64,000 nucleotides of DNA from Amoebophrya sp. A120. Its lineage: Eukaryota; Sar; Dinophyceae; Syndiniales; Amoebophryaceae. Below the pieces are notes generated by a model, which was not told the DNA's origin, searched no databases, and was given only the letters and a program-made list of their open reading frames with translations. The stretch covers positions 6,614,476-6,678,475 of the forward strand of contig CAJINV010000002.1 of NCBI GenBank assembly GCA_905178155.1. The letters are read 5' to 3'. A program made the position numbers and the translations under genes. Of this stretch, positions 22,601 to 33,354 are shown in pieces; the stretch's first letter is position 1, and every line of letters begins with the position of its first letter.

Positions 22601-23369
22601 CGACGGAATGCGGACAATGCGAATCTTACTTTTATTTCGCCTTTCTCCTGCTCGCGCACGACCGGTTCTACTACTTAATACACTCTGATGTAGTTGACAG
22701 GGGCTTGAAACGTTCCTCGTCTGCAACATCTGGATGATTTTTTAGTTCTAGGCACCACTACAGCGACCGCGACTCCAACGACAAAGTATTCTACCCATTG
22801 ATGGCGTAGACAGTACTACATGCGATGCTACTTCTTCTCGAGAAGATTCAACGAGATCCACATTTCACCGCGTTGTTCCACGAACCGAAAGATAACCGAT
22901 TCATTGATCTTCATTTGCCTTCGACATAGATCTTGCCTACACGACTGTAAAAAAGCGCCTTTCGCCCGTTCCACCTTACTACAGACACCGAAGATTTTCC
23001 AGGCGCTTCGAGAAGGTGCATGTCATGATGGTCCGGTTTGGGATACTGCAACTACATGCGATCGCGTCAAGGATCTCTATCGACTTCTACCCGCAACTTT
23101 TTTCCTGACCAAAATCTTTTGCCGATGTTTTTGATTGTTTTTCCAGGTGGCTGCGGAAGGAGCAGGAAGATAATTTTTCTCGCCCTACTAGATGAAAGCG
23201 ACATGATATTGGTTTAGAGCTGACCAAAACTTTGGCCTTTTGCTATAGTTCTTGTTTGACCTTCCTCAGACTATTTCTCAGATATAATTCTTCATTTCTA
23301 GTCCACTAGTCTACCCGCAATTTCTTCTTGTACCTCCCATCAACAAGAACCACGAAGAATTCAGCAAAA
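22601..23369. other. Intergenic region, possibly with an orphan exon
   Basis: Mostly non-coding. After a plausible acceptor (TTTTTTAGTTCTAG, ending about 22754) a short frame reads HHYSDRDSNDKVFYPLMA and stops near 22809. It could be the last exon of an alternative EMC8/9 transcript or a chance frame. No complete gene is supported. Confidence 0.35.
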
Positions 23370-26300
23370 ATGTTTCTCGGCACCCCCCTGAAAACCCTGG
23401 ACATTGAGCAGCTGGACGAGCGCGGCGTGTCAAACAAGCAGTTGGCGCTGAAGCAGAACCAGGTGCAGGTCCGCCGTCCGGACGGGAACATCGCGAAAGC
23501 ACGGGGGGTATCAAATGTAAAAATGTCTGGGTCTGGAAGATTGTCAGATTTGTCATGCAGCTTTTCCATGACCCATGAGGTCTGGAATGCAGGACCTAGC
23601 ATGACAGATTCGGCGCGATCTCTCTCATGCCCATCCTGCATGAGAAACTCCCTCCCGACTTGGCCAAAACTGGACGACTTTTGGCAATCATGCAACACAG
23701 ATTTTTGCATGCTTCAGATTTAGCATGACAAGTTGCATTCTTCCAGACCCAGACATTTTTACATTTGATATGGGGAGAATGTGTTCCACGGCGCTTTCAC
23801 GGGTGGTTTCTCCGTATCCACTGCAAAAGTATCGTACTCGTAGTACTAATTGCATTTATGCATTACAAATTTCTTTCTCAAGGCAAATCAGCATTACAAA
23901 CTCAATTTGTAATGCTGGGGCTGGGCTAATTTGTAATGCAATTTATACTAGTACGATGCTTTTGCAGTTCATACTCCGCCGGATACTTCAACACGGTGGA
24001 CACGAAGGACGGCTGGGTCGGCCCGAAGTCCTTCACGTCCAAGCGGGAAAGGCCGGGGGAGCAAAGTAGTGCGAGTGGTACAACTTCTAGAGGGGGTAAA
24101 AATAATTTTCAGCAAAATGTTTCCGATTTCCTAGATGAGGAGGACCTGCAAGCGGGGATTCAGGCCGTGCCGCAGGTCAAGGGAACTACACTTGGCAGTT
24201 CTGCGTCTACTTCTTCGGAACGGACCGGGGATTTCATGCGAAATTTCGTGGTGCCCGACGGAGGTGGCACAAGAAGCGGTGGTGCAGCGTCTTCCAGTGC
24301 AACCGGTGCTCCTGCGCACCAGCAAATTAGCCCTCACGAGGATTTCGCGGTTCTCGCCCGGCTTCGACAGACTGCAAGTTCAGCGACTCAGGTCGACGAT
24401 GAGCACGTTTTGCAGAAGCTGTTAGAGGGCATCGGTTTTTACGATGCGTCGAGTTCTTCTTCTTCTTCTGTGCCGGCGACCCTTGTTCCCGCACGACCGG
24501 AGTACACCCGCCCTGCTTCAAAGCAACAAAAGGACCAGGTGGTCGAAGGTGACGATGTTGACGCTGCTACATCAGTTGCTGCGCCGACCTTTTCGACGTC
24601 CTCAAGCGCGACGAACAAGCGCGGCGCCGCAGCGGTGTTCGGAGGGAAGAAGTTCGGAAGCGGTGCTAGTAGCAGTTCGGTAGTTCTTCCCGGAGGTGCA
24701 AGTTCTAGTAAGAAAGTGCACCTGAACTACGACGATTCTGAGGAAGAAAATTCCGACGAGGAAGATGTAGCGGCTCCGAGGACATCAATGAGCAAACCGC
24801 TCGCGAAGAGCAAGCCCGTGCCGAAAATGAAAGCGGGCGTCAGTGTGAAAGCACAAATCCCGAAGCAAAATCCGATGTTGCCACCGCCGATCTTCGGGGG
24901 GCGGAAGGGAAAGGTGGCAGCGCCTAGAGGTACTAGCAGTCCGGTTGCCGCACAAGCGGAAGACAGTGACGAAGATCATGCTCCTGAGGCAGCACCAAAT
25001 ACTTCTGGCGGCACATCAGCAATAAAACCAGTTCTGCCAGCCAAAGCCCCCAAGCAGGCAATACTCGAGCAGCAGGCGGCGCAGGCAAGACTGGCGAAGA
25101 AGAAAAAGAAGTCGGATTTTGTGCCGTCGGATTCTCGCCTTCTCGACATGTTTCTTAGCCCCAAGTTCGACACCAAGGGTCTAGGGTACAAGGGAGAACT
25201 GCTCTCCGCCAATACAACCGCCATGGCACTGCAGTTGCTGGATGCGAGCGGGGTTTCTGTTTCCCATGCAGGAGGTGGGTCCTTAGCAGATCGCGAAAAT
25301 AAGCAAAGTTCCTCCTCCCGCTTAGCCGTCATTTCCGCCCGGGACTCGCAGTTTGAGACCACGCCCTGGAGCACGAAGAACTCCACAGCGAATATTAAAG
25401 GTAAAAAGGGCGGCGCAACGTCTTCGGCGAAAGGCGATCATCAAAGTGGTAAAAACGCCAAGGGGAAGGTTGGCACAGGCGGGAAGTCTTTACAAGGGAA
25501 AACGGGTAATTGAAACGGGATAGCGACTTTTCCAAAACTTTTACTTTGACTTTTGGCAAAGTCGCTATTTTGATCGTCGGCAATCCATGCTTTGCGAAAA
25601 TTGTTTGGACCGTGCTGCCTGTTGCTGGTAAGTCCGCACTTTGGGAGTGGCAGAGCATGAAAGGGCGGCACCTCTTCGCCGCGGCGTGTGCCCGCCAGCT
25701 GCCTGCCATTTTGATCGACGCCTCCAAGCAGGCTGCGGGAAATGCCACCCGCCGCGCATCGGACGGGCAGCGCCTCCGTGGTCGGTTGTTCGCGATTATT
25801 CGCGAGCGCTGTGGGGCCCTGTGCGCATTTTGTGCACCTTTTGAAGTGGTGCGCGGGCGCTGGCCTTTGGCCTTTCAGTATTCGCCCGGATGTTGATCGC
25901 CGCCTCGCGCTTCGGAAATGCCGGGGCGCGTCGGCCCTCTTCGCCCTGAGCGCCTTTTAAATAAGCAATGGCACTGGCTGCCACTGCCAGGGCCCGAAAC
26001 CGAATGGGCGCGCCGCCCCGCCGCGGTGTCTTGGATGGCACGCCGGCCGCGCGCTGCCTGTCCTACGTACCTTCAGCCCCCTACATTCTGGCCCGCCGCT
26101 TGCCCATTCTTACAAAATAGAGGCTGTCGCGCCCCGGCAGTCTGTTTCCTGCCCGCCTTTCCGCGGTTACGCGACGCGACCGAAGCGCGCGCCAAAGGCG
26201 CCCCCCTTTTGCAACCAACGGGCAGAGGCGGTTCCTCCGCTCGTCTCGCTAGCGGTGGCAGAAGTGTCAAGGGCCTGCGGTCGGGGGGCCACCCCGATGG

Positions 26301-29300
26301 CCGGCGCGTGATATGGGTCTGTGGCGCGCTGTGGTGGCGCCACCTGTCTTTTTCGGTTGCCCGTCTATTCTGCTTCGCCTGCTTGAACGAGAGAAGCAAA
26401 GAGGCAGCATACCATGCGGTCCGACGTCGGACCGCATGGTATGGTGCGCGATGGTGGGCCAGCCTCACGCGCCAGGCCGTCCGTGCGTGCGGCATCGCGT
26501 CGCGATGTGGGGCCGACCTCCCCCGGTTGGGTGGGCTTCCCCGGTGGGGTGTTCTTTGGTTCAGGAAATGGATAACGCAACTCCCCCGGGTGGCCCGCCC
26601 CACAAGCGAGCCGGCGGGCGGGGGCCCCGTGGCCCCTCTGGTATGTTGCCCTCCAGCACGAGCCTGCGTGCCTGGGTGGTTTGCCTTCTCTTGTAGGATG
26701 TACGTCAGCGACCCCGTGGGCCGGCTGTATCTCTGCAGCTTTCCCGACAAGAACCGCCAAAAACGGCCGGGGGCTTGGGGCGTTGGCTCGCGTTTTTTCG
26801 CATGTTGAAGATGGAAAAAACCCAAGCGCGCCCGCCTATTTGGTTTTGTCTTACTTCAATGAATGCAGTCGCCGGTGGGCTCAGTCGGCCGCCGGGGGAA
26901 AGACTGTCTGAAAAAATGACGTAGGGGGGTCGGCAAACGTGGCACCCTTCTCAGGCGCCGGCCGCGTGCGATTCTGGCGCGCGACTTGGGGCGCCCAAAA
27001 GGGCGCCCCAAAAAACCCGCCCGAAGCCAGAACAGCGAAGCCGTATGGCAGGGCCGCGAAACCGGTCGCGAATCGAAAGCGGCCGCCCTTTTGCCGGGTT
27101 CTCAGCGGGGGGGCGCTAGCTTTGCAAAAGGCGCGGGCGCGAAAAATAATAAACAACGCAAAAAAGAAGAAACGCGCCAAGCGCGCGAAGCCAGCCCGCA
27201 TTCTATGGGCCCGCTTTTCCTTCGGTTTTTGGGCGCCCCCCGCGGTGCCCGGGTCGGCCCGATAGCATCGGGGTTGGCTTTCGGGAAGGCGTTTTGGCAA
27301 GTTGCCCAATGTCTGCCATTTTCCCCAACCGGCCGCCATACCGTGCGGCATAACCTTACCCACCCCGGCACGGCGGGCCCAGAAAAAACAAAAAAGTGGC
27401 GTGGGCCAAGGTCGGCGGGCAAAGAAGCGGCGCCGGCCTCATTATCTCCGCCCCGGCGGCTATATTTGGCGCATTGAAGTAGGCGCGCAGCACGCCGCGC
27501 GGCCCGGCCTCGCACGTTCGGGCCGCATGGCGTGGCGCGCTTCGGTGGAGCTGCCCGCGCCTCACGTTTTTGCGTGGCGCCCTTCTTTGGGCGTTAGCTA
27601 GAGGCCGTCCGGCCTGCCCCTTTCTCTTTCATATTCGCCGGCCCCCCGCACTTACATACATACAAAGCGGCGAGACCATGCCGCCGCTCCAGAGTGCTCC
27701 GCCTCGGTCGCGGCGGCCTTGCGCGGCCGGCTTTTCGCGAGTAGAAAGGGCGCCGGCGCAGCAGGGGCGCGCGCGGGGCGCCACTCACATGTTGCCGCGC
27801 CGGCGCGCGCAATAAGTTCGCCCAGGAGGCTCTGTCCCCATTTTCGGGGAGACCGCCTCAGCCATGTAGAAAAGGGGGGGGGCAGCAGGATTCTTCGCAA
27901 GCCTGGCGGATGCGCAAGCCTTCAGGCTTTTCGGCTTTTGAGGGCGCGGCGAAGTCTTCTGCTTGAGTGCCGAAAACTTGCCGAAAACTTTCCCCCGAAC
28001 TTTCCCGAAACTTTCCCGCTTCGGGATCATTTTCGGACTCGAAAACTTTTGGCTGACTTTTCAACTCCCGGTCTGTAACTTTTGGTCGACTTTTCAACGG
28101 GAGAATTTTTCGGGAAGGTTTCGCGGAAGGCTTTCGCCGACTTTTCGGGAAAGTTCGGGGGAAAGTTTTCGGCAAGTTCTCGGCAAAGTTTCCGGCAGAG
28201 TTTTCGGTAGAGGGGCGGAAAAGTTTCGCCGCCCGGCGCCTGCCCTTTGTTCCTGCCCGCCAGCCGGGCCGCCCTCGGGCGGCTGCCTTGCGCCCGAAAA
28301 GAGGCAGGCACAGCCCCCCGGCAGGCACGCCTGCGGTTATTGCGCACGTAGCCAGGCAAGCGGCCGGCCCCGCCCCGGCGGGCGGCCGGCGCTACGTTGT
28401 CGCATGCGCCACCGGGCAGCGGATTCACGCCCCGGGGGCGCCGGTGCGCGTGTAGCTTGCTGCGAACCAAGAGAGGGCGCCCGGGCTTCGGCGGTTGCTA
28501 CCGACCCCCTGAACTTGGTTGGCGCGTTGCGCCGTTCGGGGCGCGTGCGGGGCATGCGCTCCGCGTACTCCACACTTGCGGCGGCCGGCGGGCTCTTGGG
28601 GGCCCGGGCGCCGCTGGGGTTGGCGTCGGTTTGCCCAAACCCATAGACGGAAGGAACACCCGGCCCGGCCGCGCCAGTCCTTCGCCCCCCCCGCCCGCGA
28701 CCGACCTAGACCGGGGCCACAGTGTGCCGGCCGGCAACAGCCGCGCGGGCGTGGCGCCTCCCTGCGCACTGCTGAGCCCGGGCGGGGGAGGCGTGTTATT
28801 GGGGCGCCGAAGCGATTCCGCCGCATCCGCCAGGCGCCAGCCGGCCGGGGCCGGCCTGTCTGGGGGCCTCCCGCCCTCTGATATGGGGGCGCGCCTGCAT
28901 GTTGGGCCCCGCCGGCCTGCCTGCGCGCCTGGAATACCGGGCGGCGCCGCCGCGGGTCTACTTCCTACGTGCCGGCGGCCCGATTGCCACCCGTCGTTCG
29001 TCTCGCCCTTCGCTCGCCCTGCGCCCCACCCTGTGGGCCGGGATTGGGCGATCTGTTTCGTCTCTATCTGGTCAGCCGGGGCCTGTGCGTTTGCTGTTTT
29101 GCTTTTCCGACAAGCATACCGTGCGGTCCGACGTCGGACCGCATGGCACGCTCGACACCGTTTCGGGCGGGGCGAGCCATGTTGGGGCGCCGGGCGATGT
29201 GGTTGGTGCACGGGCGGAACTGCGCCCCTGCGTGCGACGTAGGGGAGGGGACGTCGTGGGGGCTTAGTTACCCTCGGGGCCTGTTTGCTTGCTACGTGTG

Positions 29301-32300
29301 GGGCTGTCGGACGGTAAGCCGCTGCTGCGTGTGCCCAGCGTGCCAAATATAGCCTCCGTGGCGGAGGTGGTGAGGTCGGTGCCGCTGGCTGCCTTGCCCG
29401 CCCGCCGGCCGTTGCCCTGGCCAGCCACTGTGTCTTTTTTCTGGGCCCCCCGTGCCGCTTTTGGTATGGCCATGCCGCGTGGCTTGGCCGTCTTTTGGAA
29501 AGCATGGTAGTTCTTTGCCAAATTTTCAGAACCCCTGTCCGAAAGCTAGCCCTGGCGGTATGGGGCCGATCCGGGCGCCGCGGTGGAGCGCCCTGAAACC
29601 GAAGGCAAACCGGTCCCATGGCATGGGGATTGGCCTCGCGCGCTTGGCGCGCTTTTGCTTTTCTGTGTTTTTTCTTTGCGCGCCGGCACCCTTTGCAAAG
29701 CTTCCGCCGCATAGAAACCGGCGAAAAGGCGGCGGCCGCTTTCGCGGCCGGCCAAATGCTCCGAACGGAGCCCCGGCCCTGTCGTGCGGCTTCGCTTTTC
29801 TGATTTGCCGCGAGTTTTTTGGGGCGCTCTTTTGCGCGCCCCAAATCGCCAGAACCCCACGCGGCCGGCGCCTCAGCGGGGTGCCCCTTTTCTTTGTCGG
29901 CCCTCCTGTGTCGTTAGTATTATCAGCCGGCGACCGATAGAACCCGGCGCCGGCGGTTCGTTGAAGTCAAACAAAGCCCAACAGGCTGGCGCGCTTTGAT
30001 CTTCCTCATGTGGAAAAGCGCGAAACAGCAGCACACACCGCCGGCAGCTTTTGGCCGGTGGTTGCTTTGCATTAAGAAAGCTGCCAGGGTCGGGCCGTTT
30101 CGCGGTGGCGGCCCGCCGGCGGCGGGAGGCGCGGGCGGGCGCCGCGGTTCGCGGTGTTTGTGAGGCTTGGGCGCGCGCGTTTTTTGGCGAGGGCGCGTGC
30201 TGCCCGGTGCCCGGTTGCGTCGGGTTTAGGGTCTGGCGGACCGGCCCCCTTCCCTGCGTCGGTAGCCCTCCTCCTAGTCCGTTCCCGGGTAGGCCTTCCG
30301 GGCCTGGGGGGGGGCGGGTGGGTGCGATGGGCGGTCATGGCCTTTTTCTTTAGGGCGCCCGCGCCGGCAGCCGTTGGCTGGGTGCGGTCGGCGGGTGCCC
30401 GGCGCGCGCACGCTTCGGCGGGTTGAAAGGCGGTCGCTCGGGCTTCGCCGATCACCCGCGGGACAAGAGGAGGCGTCGGCGCCCAAGACCTCGCAGGCGC
30501 CCCTGTTCTGTCGCTTGGAGTATCTTCGCTGCGTTTTTTCGTTCTGAGTCGCATTACCAAATCGTTTTCAATGCCCTGAAATCCTGAAAAGTCAAATGAA
30601 AAGTTTTGGAAAAGTTCGAATCGCCCGCCAATTAGTCGCTTTCCCTTGTAAAGTCTTCCACCCGGCTGCATAGCATTATGGCGGACGATGAAGAGGGGAA
30701 CGACATTTTCGACGAGGACATGAGCAAATACAACACGATTCTGGAGTTGGAGGAAGAGGGTTTGGAGAAGTACGGCCCGTATGGGACGAACACCATGAAA
30801 AAAATCATCACGCGGCACGACGAGGACAATGACAGTGTTTCAAATCAGCAAAAGATCGAGTTCGAGCAGCAGCAACAACTGGAGGATTTGAAAAAAAAGA
30901 AGAAGAGAAATCACAACCTTCCCGGACAGGGAATGAACTTTGTCGACGGGGGATTGTTGGATTTCAAAGTGGAGCTGGACGAGCTGCTTTTGAAGTTCAA
31001 CATCACGACAGTAACGAAAGCGGACATTCCGAAGGACTACGACCCGTACCGAAACCGGAAAAGACTGATGGAGTCCTTCATTGAACACCCGGCGGTGATA
31101 TGCATTGCAAAAGTATCGTACTAGTAGAAATAGCACTACAAATTTTTCCAGAAGGAAAAATGGAATTTGTAATGCTGAATAAGCTAAGGAACCAGATTTG
31201 TCATGCATGACTGCAATTACTACGAGTGCGATGCTTTTGCACAGGATAGGTGACCGCGCTGCGCAAGTACTTCGAGGAGGAGCGACAGAAGCGTTTGAAG
31301 CAGAACGAGACGGAAAATTACAAGCCCGTTCTGGGCGTGATCGAGCGGGAGCAGCTGCTCGGCGGGGGCAGGTCGAAAGATTTGCAGAAGGAACAAGCCA
31401 CAACCGCACAGAAAGGCAAAGGCAAAGAGCTGCAAGGGAACAACAGTACAAATACCGTTGGTGCCATGTGGGGCCAGAATTTAGACGAGCAGCAGGCGGC
31501 GCTGGACAAGATGCGAATGATGTTTGCGACGAGTGGGAACACCGCGAAGTTTGTGTCGACCGGGTCGACGGGGGCACATAATTCTTTGCATCAGGATAAT
31601 TCGCAGCAACCATTGTCCATCATGCAGCCGCAAGCAGCGCTGACGGTGCAACAACAGCAGACGAACACGCTTCTCGCCTCCGAATCGGACCTGATTGAAG
31701 TCGAGCAAGAGGAGATCCGGAAGAACTTCCGGTTCACGCGGTTTTGCTCGATCATGGAAAACCGGGTGAAGTTGGACCCCAAAAAGTACAAGACGATCGG
31801 GCAATTGTTGGAAAAGGAGTACACGAAGCCGGAGATCGAGAAATTCACGCAGGTGTGGCAGCTTTCCGCGACCCGCCGGGGGTTTCGGTTCAAGTACAAC
31901 TTCAAACTGGATAAGGAAGCGCTGAAAAAACTCGGTCTCCGCGACCCCTTCGACTTTAAGACCAACGCCGGGGCGCGCGTGTTTGTGGAAAACCGTCCGG
32001 ACACGGAGAGGCGGAGAATGTTCACGGCTGGCGCCAAAGCCATCGTCGGCGGGGCAGGGAACAGCGTCACCGGAACCGGCGTCGGCGGAAATATGAAAGG
32101 AGGTCCTGGTGCTGGAAAAAAGGGAGGGGGGAAACAAGGGACCGGCGACAAGAACGGCACAGGAAATACTTCTACGGGCGAGCAAAGCCAACAGCCGGAA
32201 CAGGCTAGTAGAAGCCTGATGTCGCTTCTCAGCAGTGCTGGTAGTGCCGATGCTGGAACTACAACTGCCGCGGGGGTTGGTGCAGCTCAAGGTCTTGCTT

Positions 32301-32431
32301 TGGGTGCAGCGGGGTTGAGTAGCCAAGAAGCCATGGCGAATACGATGGTCCAGATGAACGCCCAGATGTTGCAGTTCTTGCAGCAATTCAGCCTGCAGAG
32401 ACCGCCCGAAGAGATTGTGAACCAGATATGA
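23370..32431 (+). CDS. GPATCH1: GPATCH1/TOUGH homologue split by a 5.2-kb intron
   Basis: Exons: 23370-23508, 23776-23814, 23979-25485, 30674-31098 and 31254-32431; 1095 residues, 1096 codons exactly. Animal GPATCH1 and plant TOUGH are nuclear RNA-processing factors associated with the spliceosome. FHGAFTGGFSAGYFNTV (residues 50-66) is the family hallmark, followed by DGW and an FLDEEDLQAG segment. GLGYKGELLSA matches the HGLAYKGL motif. Beyond the large intron, MSKYNTILELEEE (578-590) matches LSKYDTVLKDEE, IPKDYDPY (680-687) matches LPRDYRP, and IEREQLLG matches the AELLGE motif. So both halves are one gene, although each could be mistaken for a separate one. I do not see a canonical G-patch. 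A long Ser/Ala/Lys-rich linker fills the middle and a Gly/Thr-rich tail ends it. Confidence 0.87.
23509..23770 (+). mobile_element. Introner family B, copy 5
   Basis: Ends TATCAAATGTAAAAATG and CATTTTTACATTTGATA are perfect inverses. Flanks GGGGG (23504-23508) and TGGGG (23771-23775) differ at one base. Removal restores the GPATCH1 hallmark reading GENVFHGAF. Confidence 0.92.
23815..23973 (+). mobile_element. Introner family A, copy 6
   Basis: Begins TATCCACTGCAAAAGTATCG and ends CGATGCTTTTGCAGTTCATA. Exact duplication CTCCG at 23810-23814 and 23974-23978. It interrupts the conserved GGFSAGYF motif, which is restored on removal. This is strong proof that the element is an intron. Confidence 0.95.
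25481..25554 (+). repeat. Left terminal inverted repeat of the giant element
   Basis: Contains AGTCTTTACAAGGGAAA, TAATTG and CTTTTCCAAAACTTTT then TTTGACTTTT. By hand alignment about 58 of 74 positions match the inverse of 30587-30660. It overlaps the point where the upstream exon's frame closes. Confidence 0.88.
26408..26443. repeat. Perfect 36-bp palindrome
   Basis: Each arm is CATACCATGCGGTCCGAC or its inverse; the centre is GGTCCGACGTCGGACC with no spacer. A second, imperfect copy is at 29115-29150. Confidence 0.95.
26940..27530 (+). repeat. Left arm of a long internal inverted repeat
   Basis: Aligns throughout, with small gaps, to the inverse of about 29290-29895. Shared landmarks include GGCGCCGGCCGCGTG, AAGCTTTGCAAA or CTAGCTTTGCAAA, GCGCCAAGCGCGCGA, CCTTCGGTTT and GGCTATATTTGGC. 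A basic open frame at 26986-27477 starts MGRPKGRPKKPARSQ. Confidence 0.85.
27977..28176. repeat. 34-bp perfect stem with a repeat-rich loop
   Basis: Arms at 27977-28010 (starting CTTGCCGAAAACTTTCCCCC) and 28143-28176 are exact inverses. The 132-nt loop carries repeated ACTTTTGG and GACTTTTCAAC motifs, which also occur in the element's terminal repeats. Confidence 0.93.
29115..29150. repeat. Second copy of the 36-bp palindrome, imperfect
   Basis: The core TGCGGTCCGACGTCGGACCG plus CA is identical to the copy at 26408-26443, and the outer bases differ at a few positions. The sequences around the two copies otherwise differ. Confidence 0.92.
29290..29895 (-). repeat. Right arm of the long internal inverted repeat
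   Basis: Inverse of about 26940-27530. On the minus strand an open frame starting at 29844 reads MGRAKERPKKLAANQ and stays alignable to the left arm's frame for over 100 residues. Because GC-rich DNA has few stops, this is weak evidence of a real protein. Confidence 0.85.
30587..30660 (-). repeat. Right terminal inverted repeat of the giant element
   Basis: Inverse of 25481-25554 at about 58 of 74 positions. The identical core is AACTTTTCCAAAACTTTT read on the minus strand. It ends a few bases before the AG that begins the next GPATCH1 exon. Confidence 0.88.
31099..31248 (+). mobile_element. Introner family A, copy 7
   Basis: Starts TATGCATTGCAAAAGTATCG and ends CGATGCTTTTGCACAGGATA. Exact duplication GGTGA at 31094-31098 and 31249-31253. 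Nearly identical to the copy at 1097-1269 apart from two short deletions and a few substitutions. Removal joins EHPAV to TALRKYFEEER. Confidence 0.95.
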
Positions 32432-33354
32432 GTTGTAATGTCCCGAGGACAAGAATATCCTAGGAGCGAGTGAGTCTGAACTACCTAGTACCTACGATAG
32501 CGACAGCCGACAGAATGATAGATGAAAAACTTGTGTATATATTATTCGTCCAGAAGAAAATGAAAATGAATCTACAAGTTAGCATAGCTTAGCTACGAAA
32601 AAAAGCGACAGAACGCAAATTGCGACGGCTCAAACTCATCTGAAAGATGAAAGAAACAGCCAAAGCCACTGGCCCTATGATGCAGTTTTCCAGTGGCTCT
32701 CAGTCCCCCTCCGAGTTGTTTTTGTGTTCATCTCAAGAAGAACAAGAAGAATTTATTCCAACCGATCCAGTTGTCAGGAACTCAACCGGTTTTGTTTTTA
32801 GTTCTTCATCACAGATCCTCGATTTAGTTGCGCAGATCTCCAACCGAGCCAGTTGTCACGAACGCAACCGGTCTTGTTTTTAGTTCTTCATCACAGATCC
32901 TCGATTTAGTTGCGAATATTTTTCACACATTCATAAGTCGGGTCTGAGAACTTGTGTTTACACCAAACTTTGTGGTCGTTCTAGTTATCGACGGTGAAGA
33001 TTCGCACTGGTTGTGGTGCAAAGATCCAGCACGAGCTGCAAGATGTGGATGAGGAACTACAGCAGAAACAGAGATCTTTATCAATTGAACAAACACCGAC
33101 GCGCGCCGCTTGTGTTGACGCATTGTCAATGTCAATCTGTATGTGAATCGCGACATGAGGCCAAAGGTGTATATTGAAGCCAAAAAAAGCGGGAGAACTT
33201 TCGACATGATCTAGATAAAAGAAGTTTTAGTAAGGCATGTTACTGATGAGCCAGCAAGAATCACGAAAGAAGAGAGAAGGATTACTGATAAGAAAATTTA
33301 CCTACTAACTGACACGTTGCTGTGATACCCCACAAGCAACTAACTACATTACCT
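32432..33354. other. Intergenic region with a tandem duplication
   Basis: No supportable gene. It holds the 75-bp duplication described separately and the AT-rich leader of the next gene. Confidence 0.5.
32758..32914. repeat. 75-bp direct repeat, two copies
   Basis: Copies at 32758-32832 and 32840-32914 start CCAACCGA and end TCCTCGATTTAGTTGCG. They differ at a handful of positions and are separated by 7 bp. Confidence 0.92.

Larger units (their letters stand above)
25486..30673 (+). mobile_element. Giant GC-rich composite element acting as an intron in GPATCH1
   Basis: A 5.2-kb block, far richer in G+C than the exons around it, lies between two halves of one conserved protein. 74-bp inverted repeats mark its ends (25481-25554 and 30587-30660). 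The right outer end, inverted, starts TATGCAGCCGGGTGGAAG, so it shares the TATGCA start of small introners. A GT donor at 25486 and AG acceptor at 30672-30673 give an in-frame join (GTGGNIMADDEE). The exact boundaries are uncertain by tens of bases, and I find no clear target-site duplication. No transposase domain was recognised in any frame. Confidence 0.8.

Noticed and set aside
22820-23134. 104-codon plus-strand frame between EMC8/9 and GPATCH1
   Set aside because: Composition matches intergenic DNA and there is no recognisable motif.
26073-26825. Overlapping plus- and minus-strand frames in the left part of the giant intron
   Set aside because: Both strands are open over the same bases because stops are rare at this composition. 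Neither has family features.
28498-29844. Long minus-strand open frame of 448 codons in the giant intron
   Set aside because: It crosses unique and repeat-arm sequence, is rich in Arg/Pro/Ala as expected from GC-rich DNA, and has no recognisable domain. I describe it only as part of the inverted-repeat arm.
30678-31124. Treating the region from the ATG at 30678 as a separate gene
   Set aside because: Its sequence continues the GPATCH1 family alignment exactly where the upstream part stops, and the join is in frame.
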